Notes under the pieces: generated by a model | What the model was told of the DNA's origin: nothing | The model's input: only the letters and a program-made list of their open reading frames with translations | Databases searched by the model: none | Shown: in pieces, positions 37,400 to 45,397 of the stretch | How the letters are laid out: every line of letters begins with the position of its first letter | How positions within the stretch are numbered: position 1 is the first letter of the stretch | Translations under genes and position numbers: made by a program | Source: Nitrospirota bacterium | GTDB lineage: Bacteria; Nitrospirota; Nitrospiria; Nitrospirales; UBA8639 | Assembly (NCBI GenBank): GCA_027623995.1 | Contig: JAQBUF010000023.1 | Coordinates: 1 to 49,573 of the forward strand | Direction: 5' to 3' | Length of the DNA stretch: 49,573 nt

Positions 37400-38869
37400 T
37401 TAGGAAGATTGCGGAAGAAGCGCTCGACGAAGAGTCCACCCCATCATCAGGCTAAAAAATGTTCCGCCCAGAGCACTCATCCATAAAAACCAAGGCAGGA
37501 GCGACAGGCAGGCAAAGAGCAAGACTACGATGGAAAAGTCACGATTGGCGACGTTGCCTAAGATAAACTCTAGCCGTGTTCGTTGCGCCGGACTAATCTT
37601 CCGCCAGGCCATCGCATTAGACCGAAGATGCCGAACACGATTGACAAACACAAACGAAAACACATTGGCCACAATGGCAATGGCACCCAACGCGATTGGC
37701 AAGAGACTCTGCTGCCAAGGGCCTTCAAGATACGCCGCGCAAGCGATGCCCGCAAAAATTGCCATGTGCACGACATTATCCGCGATGATATCGAGTTCCT
37801 GGCCAAATGGCGACTCCGTAAACGTCATCCGCGCAACTTCACCATCGCAGCAATCCACGATCACGGAAAATTGAAAGAGCAAGGCTCCAATAATACCTAA
37901 TTGGTAGGATCCACCGGCAATCAACGCGGCGCCGAGTAACCCAATAAGCATAGAAATAATCGTGATGGCATTCGGCGAAACTCCGAGCTTAATAAACATC
38001 CGTGTGAGGACGCCGGAGAGTTTTCGATTCACATACCGATCAACCAAACCATCTAAACTGCCTTTGACGGTTTGCAACGAGCGAAACAACATTTGCTCGG
38101 CTCTGACAAGCCCCTTGGGGCCACGCGCATCAAGAAAATCTTGAGAAGTCGTCGACACCGTTTTGACAATGCCTTCGGCAGCAGCCTGTTCCAGGGCCAA
38201 TCGAATGGGCCCGACCGCCGGAGTTTTCCACGCACCAGAAATCCCGAGTAATCGCGAGGGCAACACGACAAGATCGGCCGCCGGGGCGATACGAAATTCG
38301 CCATCGCCAATATCTGTCGTAGATCCTATGGTTTGATCTTGGAAGACGACCCGATGTGTCATCCCACTTGGATGAGGATCTGCCCGCATCACCACGCCAG
38401 GGTTGGCTTTCCAACCTTCATCACCGGGACGACCAATGGCCACCATCACTCGACCATCTTTCACACCTTCCCGTAGCGATTCCACCAAGGACGCCGAAAA
38501 CACCATATGACATCCCAGGATCAGACACGACCCCTTCACTTCATTGGCAAGGGTCTCCCAGGTCGAAGGATCAGTGGGAGGAAATTCTCGTATAGGGAGC
38601 CACCGAATGGCCGCTTGCACTCGATCATCCTGATGAATCAGTGATCGAAGCTGGGGTTCGTCCTCACCCACTAAGGCTAATATTTGCGAAATGCCAGCCC
38701 GTTGCAGGGTAAACACCGTCCGTTGAAAGAGCGTCAGCCCGCCGATACGGGTCATCGCATGCACTTTCGTTGGACCTGTCGCCAGCGTTAAATCAAATAC
38801 GCCGGACGATGCCAAAAGAATTGCGGTGTCTACTGTGCTGATTTCTGGTTTATTGAGCGTGCCATCCAT
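37400..38869 (-). CDS. Nucleotidyltransferase-like domain fused to CDP-alcohol phosphatidyltransferase
   Basis: 489 residues from ATG 38869, with AGGA 8 bases upstream (other starts at 38878 and 38887). Residues about 10-230 resemble a sugar-phosphate/NTP transferase, but the usual GxGxR...K signature is degenerate (ILLASSGVFDLTLATGPTKV). Residues about 280-490 are a membrane CDP-alcohol phosphotransferase with the complete DGx2ARx8Gx3Dx3D motif (DGEVARMTFTESPFGQELD followed by IIAD). The layout recalls IPCT/DIPP synthase fusions of hyperthermophiles. Here, beside PhnW and a second nucleotidyltransferase, it may attach a CMP-activated headgroup to a lipid. Substrate not proven. Confidence 0.85.
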   Translation of the reverse strand: MDGTLNKPEISTVDTAILLASSGVFDLTLATGPTKVHAMTRIGGLTLFQRTVFTLQRAGISQILALVGEDEPQLRSLIHQDDRVQAAIRWLPIREFPPTDPSTWETLANEVKGSCLILGCHMVFSASLVESLREGVKDGRVMVAIGRPGDEGWKANPGVVMRADPHPSGMTHRVVFQDQTIGSTTDIGDGEFRIAPAADLVVLPSRLLGISGAWKTPAVGPIRLALEQAAAEGIVKTVSTTSQDFLDARGPKGLVRAEQMLFRSLQTVKGSLDGLVDRYVNRKLSGVLTRMFIKLGVSPNAITIISMLIGLLGAALIAGGSYQLGIIGALLFQFSVIVDCCDGEVARMTFTESPFGQELDIIADNVVHMAIFAGIACAAYLEGPWQQSLLPIALGAIAIVANVFSFVFVNRVRHLRSNAMAWRKISPAQRTRLEFILGNVANRDFSIVVLLFACLSLLPWFLWMSALGGTFFSLMMGWTLRRALLPQSS

Positions 38870-38910
38870 ACGGTTCATCCTAGACAAGGTTTCTCATGAA
38901 ATTTATGGCT

Positions 38911-39657
38911 TTAATCCCTACCATGTTCAGGAAACTTCCTCAACACGTCATTTTGCGCACGTAGTACATCTGCCGGGAAATCAATTTCAATCCACGGCAG
39001 GCCACCAATGTGTTCTATACCCATAGGAATTTCTTGAAAAAAGTCACGCAGGGCATCTTCATATTCAATATCGAGTAGGCCTTGGCTGATCCGTTGCTCC
39101 ACTGATTTCAGTAACCTTGGGGCATCTTGTCGGCTCAGCTTCAAAAACCCGACGCCTTCACCAGCTTCATCATAGGCATCCGGCATTTGCTTGGTCAGTG
39201 CAATCACGCGGCCTTGCCGAATCACCACCATACATTCCTCGCGTGTTTCTGGATCTTGCACCACGGTTTCATCCATCAGCAAGGCATTGGGATGAGAGGA
39301 TTTCACCAGCCGTTCGAGGATTGATGGATGAAACAACACATCCGCATCCATAATGATCGTGTCCTCATCCAACGCTGGTCGTGCGACCCATAACGAAAGA
39401 ATGCTCCCTCGTTCGAAATCCTCGTTCACCAAAAATTTGACCGGCATTGATCCCGACCATGCGGCCACGGCCTCTCGAATCATTTCGTGCTTATAGCCTA
39501 CGACAATCGTGGCCAGAGAGATGCCAAGATTCTCAAGGGCATCCAGATACCGAACGAGAAGCGTCTTCTCTCCAATCGGAATCAGGCATTTCGGATGGTG
39601 TTGCGTCAGCGTATGAAGACGTCGTCCCACCCCCGCAGCTAGTATCACAGCATTCAT
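38911..39657 (-). CDS. Nucleotidyltransferase, CTP:phosphocholine/2-AEP cytidylyltransferase-like
   Basis: 248 residues. The intact NTP-transferase signature is at the start: MNAVILAAGVGRRLHTLTQHHPK with the catalytic Lys, then GEKTLLVRYLDAL and a metal-binding DADVLFHPS near residue 101. It ends with EIDFPADVLRAQNDVL, a typical nucleotidyltransferase end. LicC- and PntC-like enzymes have this size and layout. Context (PhnW-like aminotransferase just upstream, CDP-alcohol transferase just downstream) suggests it makes CMP-activated aminoethylphosphonate. A hexose-phosphate substrate remains possible. It lies 42 bases before the fusion gene. Confidence 0.78.
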   Translation of the reverse strand: MNAVILAAGVGRRLHTLTQHHPKCLIPIGEKTLLVRYLDALENLGISLATIVVGYKHEMIREAVAAWSGSMPVKFLVNEDFERGSILSLWVARPALDEDTIIMDADVLFHPSILERLVKSSHPNALLMDETVVQDPETREECMVVIRQGRVIALTKQMPDAYDEAGEGVGFLKLSRQDAPRLLKSVEQRISQGLLDIEYEDALRDFFQEIPMGIEHIGGLPWIEIDFPADVLRAQNDVLRKFPEHGRD

Positions 39658-39724
39658 AATGTTATTCGTTTCGAAGCCCTTCTAGATTCAACAGTTTGCT
39701 ATGAGCTGTTCAAAGATTCAATTC

Positions 39725-39776
39725 GTGAAGCGTGAAAGAATCAACATTTCTTGTTCACCAACACTTCACGCTTCAC
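39725..39776. repeat. GTGAAGC-heptad hairpin
   Basis: GTGAAGCGTGAA at 39725-39736 pairs perfectly with TTCACGCTTCAC at 39765-39776, with a 28-base loop. It lies in the gap between the PhnW-like gene and the cytidylyltransferase-like gene. Similar heptads occur in other gaps of this locus. Confidence 0.75.
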
Positions 39777-39803
39777 GCATGACGCTTCACGCCCTCCGAC
39801 CCA

Positions 39804-40877
39804 TTACACGATTTCCTTAAATGCCTTCACGAAGGATTCAAAATCTTCTTGCTTCAGAGCGCCCATATTTGCGACACGGAAAATCTTCTCGCTCAAATGA
39901 CCTTGTCCCGCATAAATGATAAACCCACGTTCTTTTAACCGGTCATGTAAGTCTTGATAGGCCAGCCCCTCTGGCAGATAAAACGTGGTCAATGAATTTG
40001 ATTGCCTTTCAGCAGGCAAGAACATCTTCATGCCTAGTGCACCCAGCCCGTCGCGAATCAAGGCGGCGCAACTCGCATATCGTTGAATACGATTATCGAC
40101 CCCTTCTTCCAACAATTCATTGAGCGCTTCGTCGAAGGCCGCGCAGACTTGGACGGCTGGAGTATAGGGGAGTCGTCCCTGCTCCATCGCGACATAGTAA
40201 TTTGCAAGATTAAGATACATCGAACGCTTCGGAAACTTCACCGCTCGCTCAATAAAGCCCTTCCGAATTAACACAAAGGAAACCCCAGGAAATCCTTGAA
40301 TACATTTTCCTGCGGTGCCTGCGACCACATACATATGGGACCCGGCCACCTCGATCGGCTCCCCACCAAGCCCACTTACCGAATCCACCACGCACACCCG
40401 GTTCAGGTCATCTGCAATTTTTGCAATTTCATTGACCGGATTCACCAGGCCAACGGTTGTCTCATGATGCACGATCGCCAGAGTTGAAACTTCGGGATGA
40501 TGCTTGAGGGCCGTACGAATTTTTTCTGGATCCGCCGGCGTATCCCAGTCAAATTTCAGCTCAGGGACTCCCAGCCGTTGACTCGCCACGATGTCCGACA
40601 TCCGTTGCCCATACATACCATTATTTACGACGAATACCCGTTTCCCAATCGGCACAGAAGAAAGAATTGACGCTTCGACGGCCGCCGTCCCTGATCCGGT
40701 CAACAGGATGGCCACATACTCGGACTCTGCCCCTGGGACAAAGGCTTTTAGCAATTTCTGCTGAATATTCTGAATAAGTTCATCACATTCAGCTTCTCGA
40801 TGACACATATCTGGAAGGGTCAAGGCTTTTCTGACTCGGTCTGAGACATTTACCGGTCCTGGGTTAAGTAACATCAT
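39804..40877 (-). CDS. Class V aminotransferase, PhnW-like (2-aminoethylphosphonate:pyruvate type)
   Basis: 357 residues, like PhnW (about 365). The start MMLLNPGPVNVSDRVRKAL is typical. PLP-site features are LLTGSGTAAVEASILSS (phosphate loop), VHHETTVGLVNPV, VDSVSGLGGEPIEV with the PLP-binding Asp, and the Schiff-base lysine in AGTAGKCIQGFPGVSF. The C-terminal LKERGFIIYAGQG and FRVANMG match the family. Run in the synthetic direction it would aminate phosphonoacetaldehyde to 2-aminoethylphosphonate. AGGAG lies 11 bases upstream. Serine-glyoxylate or alanine-glyoxylate aminotransferase is the main alternative. Confidence 0.82.
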   Translation of the reverse strand: MMLLNPGPVNVSDRVRKALTLPDMCHREAECDELIQNIQQKLLKAFVPGAESEYVAILLTGSGTAAVEASILSSVPIGKRVFVVNNGMYGQRMSDIVASQRLGVPELKFDWDTPADPEKIRTALKHHPEVSTLAIVHHETTVGLVNPVNEIAKIADDLNRVCVVDSVSGLGGEPIEVAGSHMYVVAGTAGKCIQGFPGVSFVLIRKGFIERAVKFPKRSMYLNLANYYVAMEQGRLPYTPAVQVCAAFDEALNELLEEGVDNRIQRYASCAALIRDGLGALGMKMFLPAERQSNSLTTFYLPEGLAYQDLHDRLKERGFIIYAGQGHLSEKIFRVANMGALKQEDFESFVKAFKEIV

Positions 40878-40924
40878 TGGCTAAATCACTCCTCGTTCTT
40901 CTTTTGATTGGCAAACTACAACAC

Positions 40925-41003
40925 GTGATGCGTCATCCGTGATGCGTGATCCGTAAAAACATCCTTTTCTTACGCATAACGCTTCACGCCTTACGCTTTA
41001 CGG
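40925..41003. repeat. Heptad repeats overlapping the ppd-beta stop codon
   Basis: GTGATGC, GTCATCC, GTGATGC and GTGATCC run in tandem, then the inverse forms (TTACGCATAACGCTTCACGCCTTACGC). The TAA stop of the beta subunit and its last residues fall inside the repeat, so the repeat has shaped the C-terminus. Same family as the repeats at 39725 and 41922. Confidence 0.7.
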
Positions 41004-41581
41004 CTTTCGCACGCAGCTCGAAACCGCTTCGTCATATCGGCAGGTTCCACGGCCACACGATCAGCATCTTCAATTTGTTCATTAACTTTGATCAGGAGAA
41101 AACTTGGACCGTCTTGGTTCAGCATACTTTTACACTCATACACAATATCTTCACGTTCCCACACCCGCTCGACATTCACATACCCCGCGGCCTTGGCCAC
41201 ATGATCTAATCGAATCAAACGGGAATACGTCGGTTGATTGCCAGTGCTCCCATATACTTCATTATCAAATACCACATGGATCAAATTTTTCGGTTTCAAT
41301 CCGCCAATCGTGGCTAATGAACTCATCCCCATCAAGACATTGCCATCCCCATCAAACACCAGGACCTTTTTCTCTGGGTGTGCGAGCGCCAATCCAAGCC
41401 CGATTGAAGCGGCCCCACCTGCTGAACCAATCATATAAAAATTCTGGGGGCGATCATTGAGCTTATAGGCCTCGCGAGCCAACATCCCATGACAAAAAAT
41501 GATGGGTTGGTCTGTCACCAGCCCAAACACCGCCTGCATGGCTTGAGCCCGACTTTGCATGACGCCTTCTTCTGGTCTCAT
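40991..41581 (-). CDS. TPP-dependent 2-oxoacid decarboxylase beta subunit (Ppd/ComE-like)
   Basis: 196 residues forming the C-terminal, pyrophosphate-binding half of a phosphonopyruvate/sulfopyruvate decarboxylase. The TPP motif GDGNVLMGMSSLATIGGLKPK is at about residues 78-98 (GDG ... with an N-terminal side FDGDG). NFYMIGSAGGAASIGLGLAL precedes it, and FDNEVYGSTGNQPTYS follows. Its partner, the alpha half, lies 453 bases upstream and is separated from it by a MITE. GGAG lies 12 bases before the ATG, outside the MITE. Phosphonopyruvate is the favoured substrate because a PhnW-like gene follows. Confidence 0.83.
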   Translation of the reverse strand: MRPEEGVMQSRAQAMQAVFGLVTDQPIIFCHGMLAREAYKLNDRPQNFYMIGSAGGAASIGLGLALAHPEKKVLVFDGDGNVLMGMSSLATIGGLKPKNLIHVVFDNEVYGSTGNQPTYSRLIRLDHVAKAAGYVNVERVWEREDIVYECKSMLNQDGPSFLLIKVNEQIEDADRVAVEPADMTKRFRAACESRKA

Positions 41582-41608
41582 GTCGTTGCGTTTCTCCGAT
41601 TAGAATTT

Positions 41609-41803
41609 GGGAATGTTGAAAAAAGCCGCCAGCAGCGTTCCCTGGCATTGCCGAAGCGGCTCGCGCAGACATAGTCGCCCTTTTGCCTGACCTTCGGGCT
41701 CGCAGACTTGGCGCTTTGCGCCGCTCGCGCTCACGTACTGAGAGTACGCTCCGCGCCTCAAAAGGGCTGCGGCCTTGCTGGACGAACTTTTTTGAACATT
41801 CCC
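41609..41803. mobile_element. MITE-like element with GGGAATGTT terminal inverted repeats
   Basis: 195 bases. Ends are GGGAATGTTGAAAAAAGCCG and, inverted, GGGAATGTTCAAAAAAGTTC. A GTACTGAGAGTAC palindrome sits inside. It is homologous to the element at 46606-46726 in reverse orientation, sharing GTTCGxCCAGCAAGGCCGCAG and a GTAC-rich centre. It sits between the alpha and beta decarboxylase genes. No target duplication is clear and no transposase is encoded. Confidence 0.75.
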
Positions 41804-41921
41804 TCTCACTGGTGCCGGTTGCCTGATCTGGAGCATCTAAGGGTCTTGGACCTTATTTATTCAACAGGCCCAATTTAATTGTCGAGTTGAACAACTGACA
41901 CATTCCCGTGACGCGTCATCC

Positions 41922-41963
41922 GTGAAACGTGAAGCGTGAAGCGTGAAGCGTGAAGCGTGAAGC
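41922..41963. repeat. Six tandem heptads (GTGAAAC then five GTGAAGC)
   Basis: One GTGAAAC and five perfect GTGAAGC copies in a row, 42 bases. It lies in the gap between the two decarboxylase subunit genes, just right of the MITE. The sense strand has no start or stop context; it looks like a slipped-strand-prone simple repeat. Confidence 0.9.
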
Positions 41964-42034
41964 GAAAAAAATCTCATTCCCTTCCACGCAATTTCAACAT
42001 CACACATTTCGCAACACGGGTTACACATCACGAA

Positions 42035-42532
42035 TCACGGCTGTAGCGTTTTCACCACGCCCTTCTTCACCAATAATGCCACTGGGATACGTTGCTCCAT
42101 GAAGGTTTTGGCTGTCCATTGTACATCATGGTCCAGTGTTTGCTCAGAAAGGGTTCGATGAGGAATCCGAATCGTATCTAGCAGTTGAGGCATGGTCTGT
42201 CCCATCACGAGATGCTCCGACGCGTCTTCTCCTTCAAAGCCTCGCCAGGAAATAACCATCACGCAGGGAATGGTATAGATCAGGTTGAGGGACATCAGTA
42301 CATTCATGGCCTTCCCCAGCCCTGAATTTTCCATGAGCACTACTGGGATTTTTCCACCAAGGAACGCCCCGGCGGCCATCGTCAGCGCTTCGTCTTCACG
42401 AACGGCTGGAGTATAAAGGCGCCGCTCCCCCAGGACATCGATGATTCCGGCCAACATCATGTCAGGAACACCAGTAAAAAAATTGCACCCGATCCCTTCT
42501 AAGGCCCGAACAAAGTCGTCACTTTCAATCAT
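42035..42532 (-). CDS. TPP-dependent 2-oxoacid decarboxylase alpha subunit (Ppd/ComD-like)
   Basis: 165 residues from ATG 42532, chosen because GAGGTG lies 9 bases upstream and MIESDDFVRALEGIGCNFF matches the family; a GTG at 42544 is also open. It is the N-terminal pyrimidine-binding half: CNFFTGVPDMMLAG, REDEALTMAAGAFLGGKIP with the catalytic Glu of TPP enzymes, VVLMENSGLGKAMNVLMSLN and ISWRGFEGEDASEH. It ends VALLVKKGVV, where single-chain Ppd proteins run straight on into the C-terminal half. With the beta subunit it would decarboxylate phosphonopyruvate to phosphonoacetaldehyde. First gene of the locus on this strand. Confidence 0.83.
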   Translation of the reverse strand: MIESDDFVRALEGIGCNFFTGVPDMMLAGIIDVLGERRLYTPAVREDEALTMAAGAFLGGKIPVVLMENSGLGKAMNVLMSLNLIYTIPCVMVISWRGFEGEDASEHLVMGQTMPQLLDTIRIPHRTLSEQTLDHDVQWTAKTFMEQRIPVALLVKKGVVKTLQP

Positions 42533-42832
42533 GTCGGCACACACCTCGAAGGGAGAATAGGAATTTTCTAGAATTCATGAAATCGAAGGACCCCTTAGGA
42601 AATGAAGGTCACAAAGGCAGCATAAAAAGAAAAACGGCCAGCACGCGGGCCGGCCAGCCGCTTAATAGGTGGGATTATAACGAACCGAGTCCCCGGTTCT
42701 CAACAAATCGACAAAGGGGCTCTTGTTGGGGTGTTTCGAAGATTGCAGGCTGAAATTTTGCGGTGTACACTCGCTGTCTTCACAGCCTAGTTACCATCAA
42801 TAGCCATATTACTCACGAGGAGTTCAGCCTGC

Positions 42833-43234
42833 ATGAAACCCAGAACACCATCCGCCAAAGCCTACACGGACGCTCATGCCGAAAGCGGAATCAACGCACC
42901 TCTGCCAGAGTTGGAAACCTGGCCTAACCAATATTCTGGGTATGAGATTACGATTGAGATCCCAGAATACACGGCCATCTGTCCAAAAACGGAGCTTCCC
43001 GACTTTGGCACCATCAACATTCACTACATGCCGAACAAGTCTTGCGTGGAACTCAAATCGTTAAAAGTCTACATTCATGCCTACCGCAACCTTGGCATTT
43101 TTTACGAGAACGCGGTCAATCGCATTCTCCAAGACCTCGTCAAATCCTGCAAACCAAAATGGGCCGTGGTCACGGGAATTTTTACCGCTCGTGGCGGGTT
43201 AAGCAGCACCATTCAGGCCAAGTACCCGAAATAA
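42833..43234 (+). CDS. queF: NADPH-dependent 7-cyano-7-deazaguanine reductase
   Basis: 133 residues, the length of short type I QueF. The catalytic Cys is in YTAICPKTELPDFG near residue 45, the NADPH-binding VELKSLKVYIHAYRNLGIFYE follows at about 76-95, and VTGIFTARGG ends the fold. GAGGAG lies 10 bases before the ATG. It makes preQ1 for queuosine in tRNA. I looked for a preQ1 riboswitch in the 290 bases upstream and saw none. Confidence 0.94.
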   Translation: MKPRTPSAKAYTDAHAESGINAPLPELETWPNQYSGYEITIEIPEYTAICPKTELPDFGTINIHYMPNKSCVELKSLKVYIHAYRNLGIFYENAVNRILQDLVKSCKPKWAVVTGIFTARGGLSSTIQAKYPK

Positions 43235-43345
43235 CCTCATGACCCGTTGAGCGTCGAATGTTTCGAGTGAAAAAAGCCGGATAGGTGTGTACCCTGATTA
43301 ATGGATTAATGATTGAAGGCCAAAAGAAGAGAATCAAACTGAAGG

Positions 43346-44464
43346 TTAATGCTTACCGTAAAAATCCTTGATGGCCCCTACCACCATTTCCATATGTGAT
43401 TCTGGCAACTCAGGGTAGATTGGCAAGGAGAGGACATCGGCAGCCATTTGCTCGGAAACAGGCAAATCGCCTTTTTGATAGCCCAAGGGTTGGTAGCATT
43501 CTTGAAGATGTAACGGAACGGGATAATACACTTTGTGCCCAATGTCCTGTTCTTTGAGATAGCCCATGAGCTGATCACGCTTTTGGGCACGAATCGTGTA
43601 CTGATTAAACACATGCACATTTCCTGGAACAGTATGCGGCAAAGTCACTCGTTCCAATAAACCAGCATCAGCAAACAGCGTTTCATAATAGGCGGCATTC
43701 TTCGCCCGCTTTTCATTCCAGCCCTGCAAATGTTGTAACTTCACCAGCAGCACCGAGGCCTCTAGGGCATCAAGCCTACTGTTAATTCCAATATGATCAT
43801 GATGATAATCGGAACGGCTCCCATGCACACGCAACGCCAGTAACAATTCCCGGAGGGTTTCATCATTCGTGGCAATAAGCCCGCCATCACCAACGCCGCC
43901 AAGGTTTTTTGATGGGAAGAAACTAAAACACCCGGTATATCCAAACGTCCCAGCCTTTTGACCATTCTGTCCGGCGCCAATGGCTTGGCACGCGTCTTCG
44001 ATGACTTTCACACCATGCCGATTCGCTACATCCAAAATTTTTGTCATATCCGCGCATTGGCCAAAGAGGTGGACGGGAATAATGGCCTTGGTTCGTGAAG
44101 TAATTTTCTGTTCAATCTGCTCGGGATCAATATTAAACGTGTCTGCTTGGATATCGACAAAGACTGGGGTTGCCTGAAGACGAGAAACCACCCCCGCGGT
44201 AGAAAAGAAAGTAAAGGGGACAGTAATGACCTCATCACCAGGTTGAAGATCCAAAGCCATCAAGGACAGCAACAGGGCATCACTGCCCGAGGCCACACCT
44301 ATGGCATACTTGCATCCGAGATAGTTGGCGACATCCGCTTCAAGGTCGGCGACTCGTTGCCCCAAAATAAAACCCTGGTCCTCACAGACACCTTCTATGG
44401 CTGAGAGCACCTCAGAACGAATACCTTTGAACTGGGCTTTTAAATCTAACAGTTGGACCTTCAC
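43346..44464 (-). CDS. DegT/DnrJ/EryC1 sugar aminotransferase
   Basis: 372 residues from GTG 44464. Features are the start VQLLDLKAQFKGI, EDQGFILG, LGCKYAIGVASGSDALLLSL (PLP phosphate loop), FTFFSTAGVVSRLQATPVFVD, VIEDACQAIGA, and the Schiff-base lysine in FSFFPSKNLGGVGDGG. The C-terminal HKVYYPVPLHLQECY is typical. It transfers an amino group to a nucleotide-linked keto sugar, as WbpE-type enzymes do. It is upstream of the phosphonolipid-like genes but separated from them by queF on the other strand. Confidence 0.92.
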   Translation of the reverse strand: MKVQLLDLKAQFKGIRSEVLSAIEGVCEDQGFILGQRVADLEADVANYLGCKYAIGVASGSDALLLSLMALDLQPGDEVITVPFTFFSTAGVVSRLQATPVFVDIQADTFNIDPEQIEQKITSRTKAIIPVHLFGQCADMTKILDVANRHGVKVIEDACQAIGAGQNGQKAGTFGYTGCFSFFPSKNLGGVGDGGLIATNDETLRELLLALRVHGSRSDYHHDHIGINSRLDALEASVLLVKLQHLQGWNEKRAKNAAYYETLFADAGLLERVTLPHTVPGNVHVFNQYTIRAQKRDQLMGYLKEQDIGHKVYYPVPLHLQECYQPLGYQKGDLPVSEQMAADVLSLPIYPELPESHMEMVVGAIKDFYGKH

Positions 44465-44702
44465 GAATGCCTATACTCCTGCTACGATGGATAAAACAAT
44501 AATTTGAAAGACCACAATCCCCATCCAGCAATTTTTTGTGGACATTTCAACTAGACTCGGCGCTTGTTGTATCATAGTCTGGCAAAAAAGGAAGGGGTAT
44601 TGAATCACACCGGATTTTTAGGAGCAAGTCACCCCGGCCCACCACCTAAAGCCTGTTATCCCTCGCACCATCTCACCTATGCTGAATATCGGATGATCTT
44701 AT

Positions 44703-44843
44703 GGGCACCTCTAAAAACCAGGAATTTTTCGTGAGGGCAAGGAATCCGCGCGCGGAAAACCGGAGTGTATGGGCGAATACAGGAGGGTTTGAGCACGCGG
44801 CTGACGCCGCCATCGCGGAAAATGACGGTTTTTAGAGGTGCCC
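44703..44843. mobile_element. 141-base MITE with perfect 17-base terminal inverted repeats
   Basis: Ends GGGCACCTCTAAAAACC and GGTTTTTAGAGGTGCCC are perfect inverted repeats and continue imperfectly inward. The flanks are a 4-base direct duplication, TTAT at 44699-44702 and 44844-44847. It encodes no protein. Its right end supplies the AGAGGTG that precedes the Nudix ATG. A different family from the GGGAATGTT element. Confidence 0.9.
44834..44840 (+). promoter_or_regulatory. Ribosome binding site supplied by the MITE end
   Basis: AGAGGTG ends 5 bases before the Nudix ATG at 44846. It is part of the MITE's terminal inverted repeat (GGTTTTTAGAGGTGCCC). Before insertion the ATG would have followed GGATGATCTT, a much weaker site. 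This decides the start and rules out the longer ORF from 44765, which is MITE sequence read in frame. Confidence 0.75.
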
Positions 44844-44845
44844 TT

Positions 44846-45388
44846 ATGAAATATTGCGGCGAATGTGGAGCTCTGACCTCCCTGACCATTCCTCAAGGCG
44901 ACACGTTGCCTCGGTACGTGTGCCAACAATGCGCCACAATTCATTACCAAAATCCAAAAATCGTCGTCGGGTGCATCCCGGAATGGCAAGATCAAATCTT
45001 ATTGTGCAAACGAGCCATTGAACCTCAATATGGATTATGGACCATCCCCGCCGGGTTTATGGAAAATGACGAAACCATTGAAGATGCCGCCCTGCGTGAA
45101 ACCGAGGAAGAAGCCCAAGCAAATGTCACTCTGACTGGCCTGTACTCGGTGTTTAGCATTCCTCACGTCAGCCAAGTCTATATGGTGTTTCGCGCGAAGA
45201 TGCCAGAACTCAAGTTTGGGGCAGGAGAAGAAAGTTTAGAAGTCCAGCTGTTTGACCTCGATCAAATCCCATGGACCGAACTAGCCTTCCAAGTGATTGA
45301 GGAAACCTTAAGGCTGTATGCTCAGGATCGCACCACCGGTCAATACCCTGTTCATGTCGGCACGATTCAACGCACCAAAAAGCCGTGA
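44846..45388 (+). CDS. Zinc-ribbon Nudix hydrolase
   Basis: 180 residues from ATG 44846. An N-terminal zinc ribbon (CGECGALT ... YVCQQCATIHYQ, two CxxC pairs) is followed by the Nudix box GFMENDETIEDAALRETEEEA at about residues 70-90 with all core residues (Gx5Ex7REx2EEx). It resembles short NADH pyrophosphatase/Nudix proteins of about 170-180 residues. The substrate is probably a nucleotide diphosphate. The open frame extends upstream to 44765, but that part is MITE. Confidence 0.9.
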   Translation: MKYCGECGALTSLTIPQGDTLPRYVCQQCATIHYQNPKIVVGCIPEWQDQILLCKRAIEPQYGLWTIPAGFMENDETIEDAALRETEEEAQANVTLTGLYSVFSIPHVSQVYMVFRAKMPELKFGAGEESLEVQLFDLDQIPWTELAFQVIEETLRLYAQDRTTGQYPVHVGTIQRTKKP

Positions 45389-45397
45389 AGCGTCGTT

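Noticed and set aside
41600-41836. Small frames within the GGGAATGTT element
   Set aside because: They are repeat sequence read by chance in several frames.
41922-41963. CRISPR array from the repeated GTGAAGC units
   Set aside because: Units are perfect tandem heptads with no spacers.
40991-42532. Sulfopyruvate decarboxylase (ComDE, coenzyme M or taurine route) as the assignment
   Set aside because: The split subunit layout fits ComDE, but a cytidylyltransferase and CDP-alcohol transferase downstream make sense for a phosphonate and not for a sulfonate headgroup; kept as an alternative.
42545-42832. preQ1 riboswitch upstream of queF
   Set aside because: No aptamer-like stem with the expected A-rich tail is visible.
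44765-44845. Upstream extension of the Nudix frame
   Set aside because: It reads through the MITE; the start at 44846 has the ribosome site and the family N-terminus.
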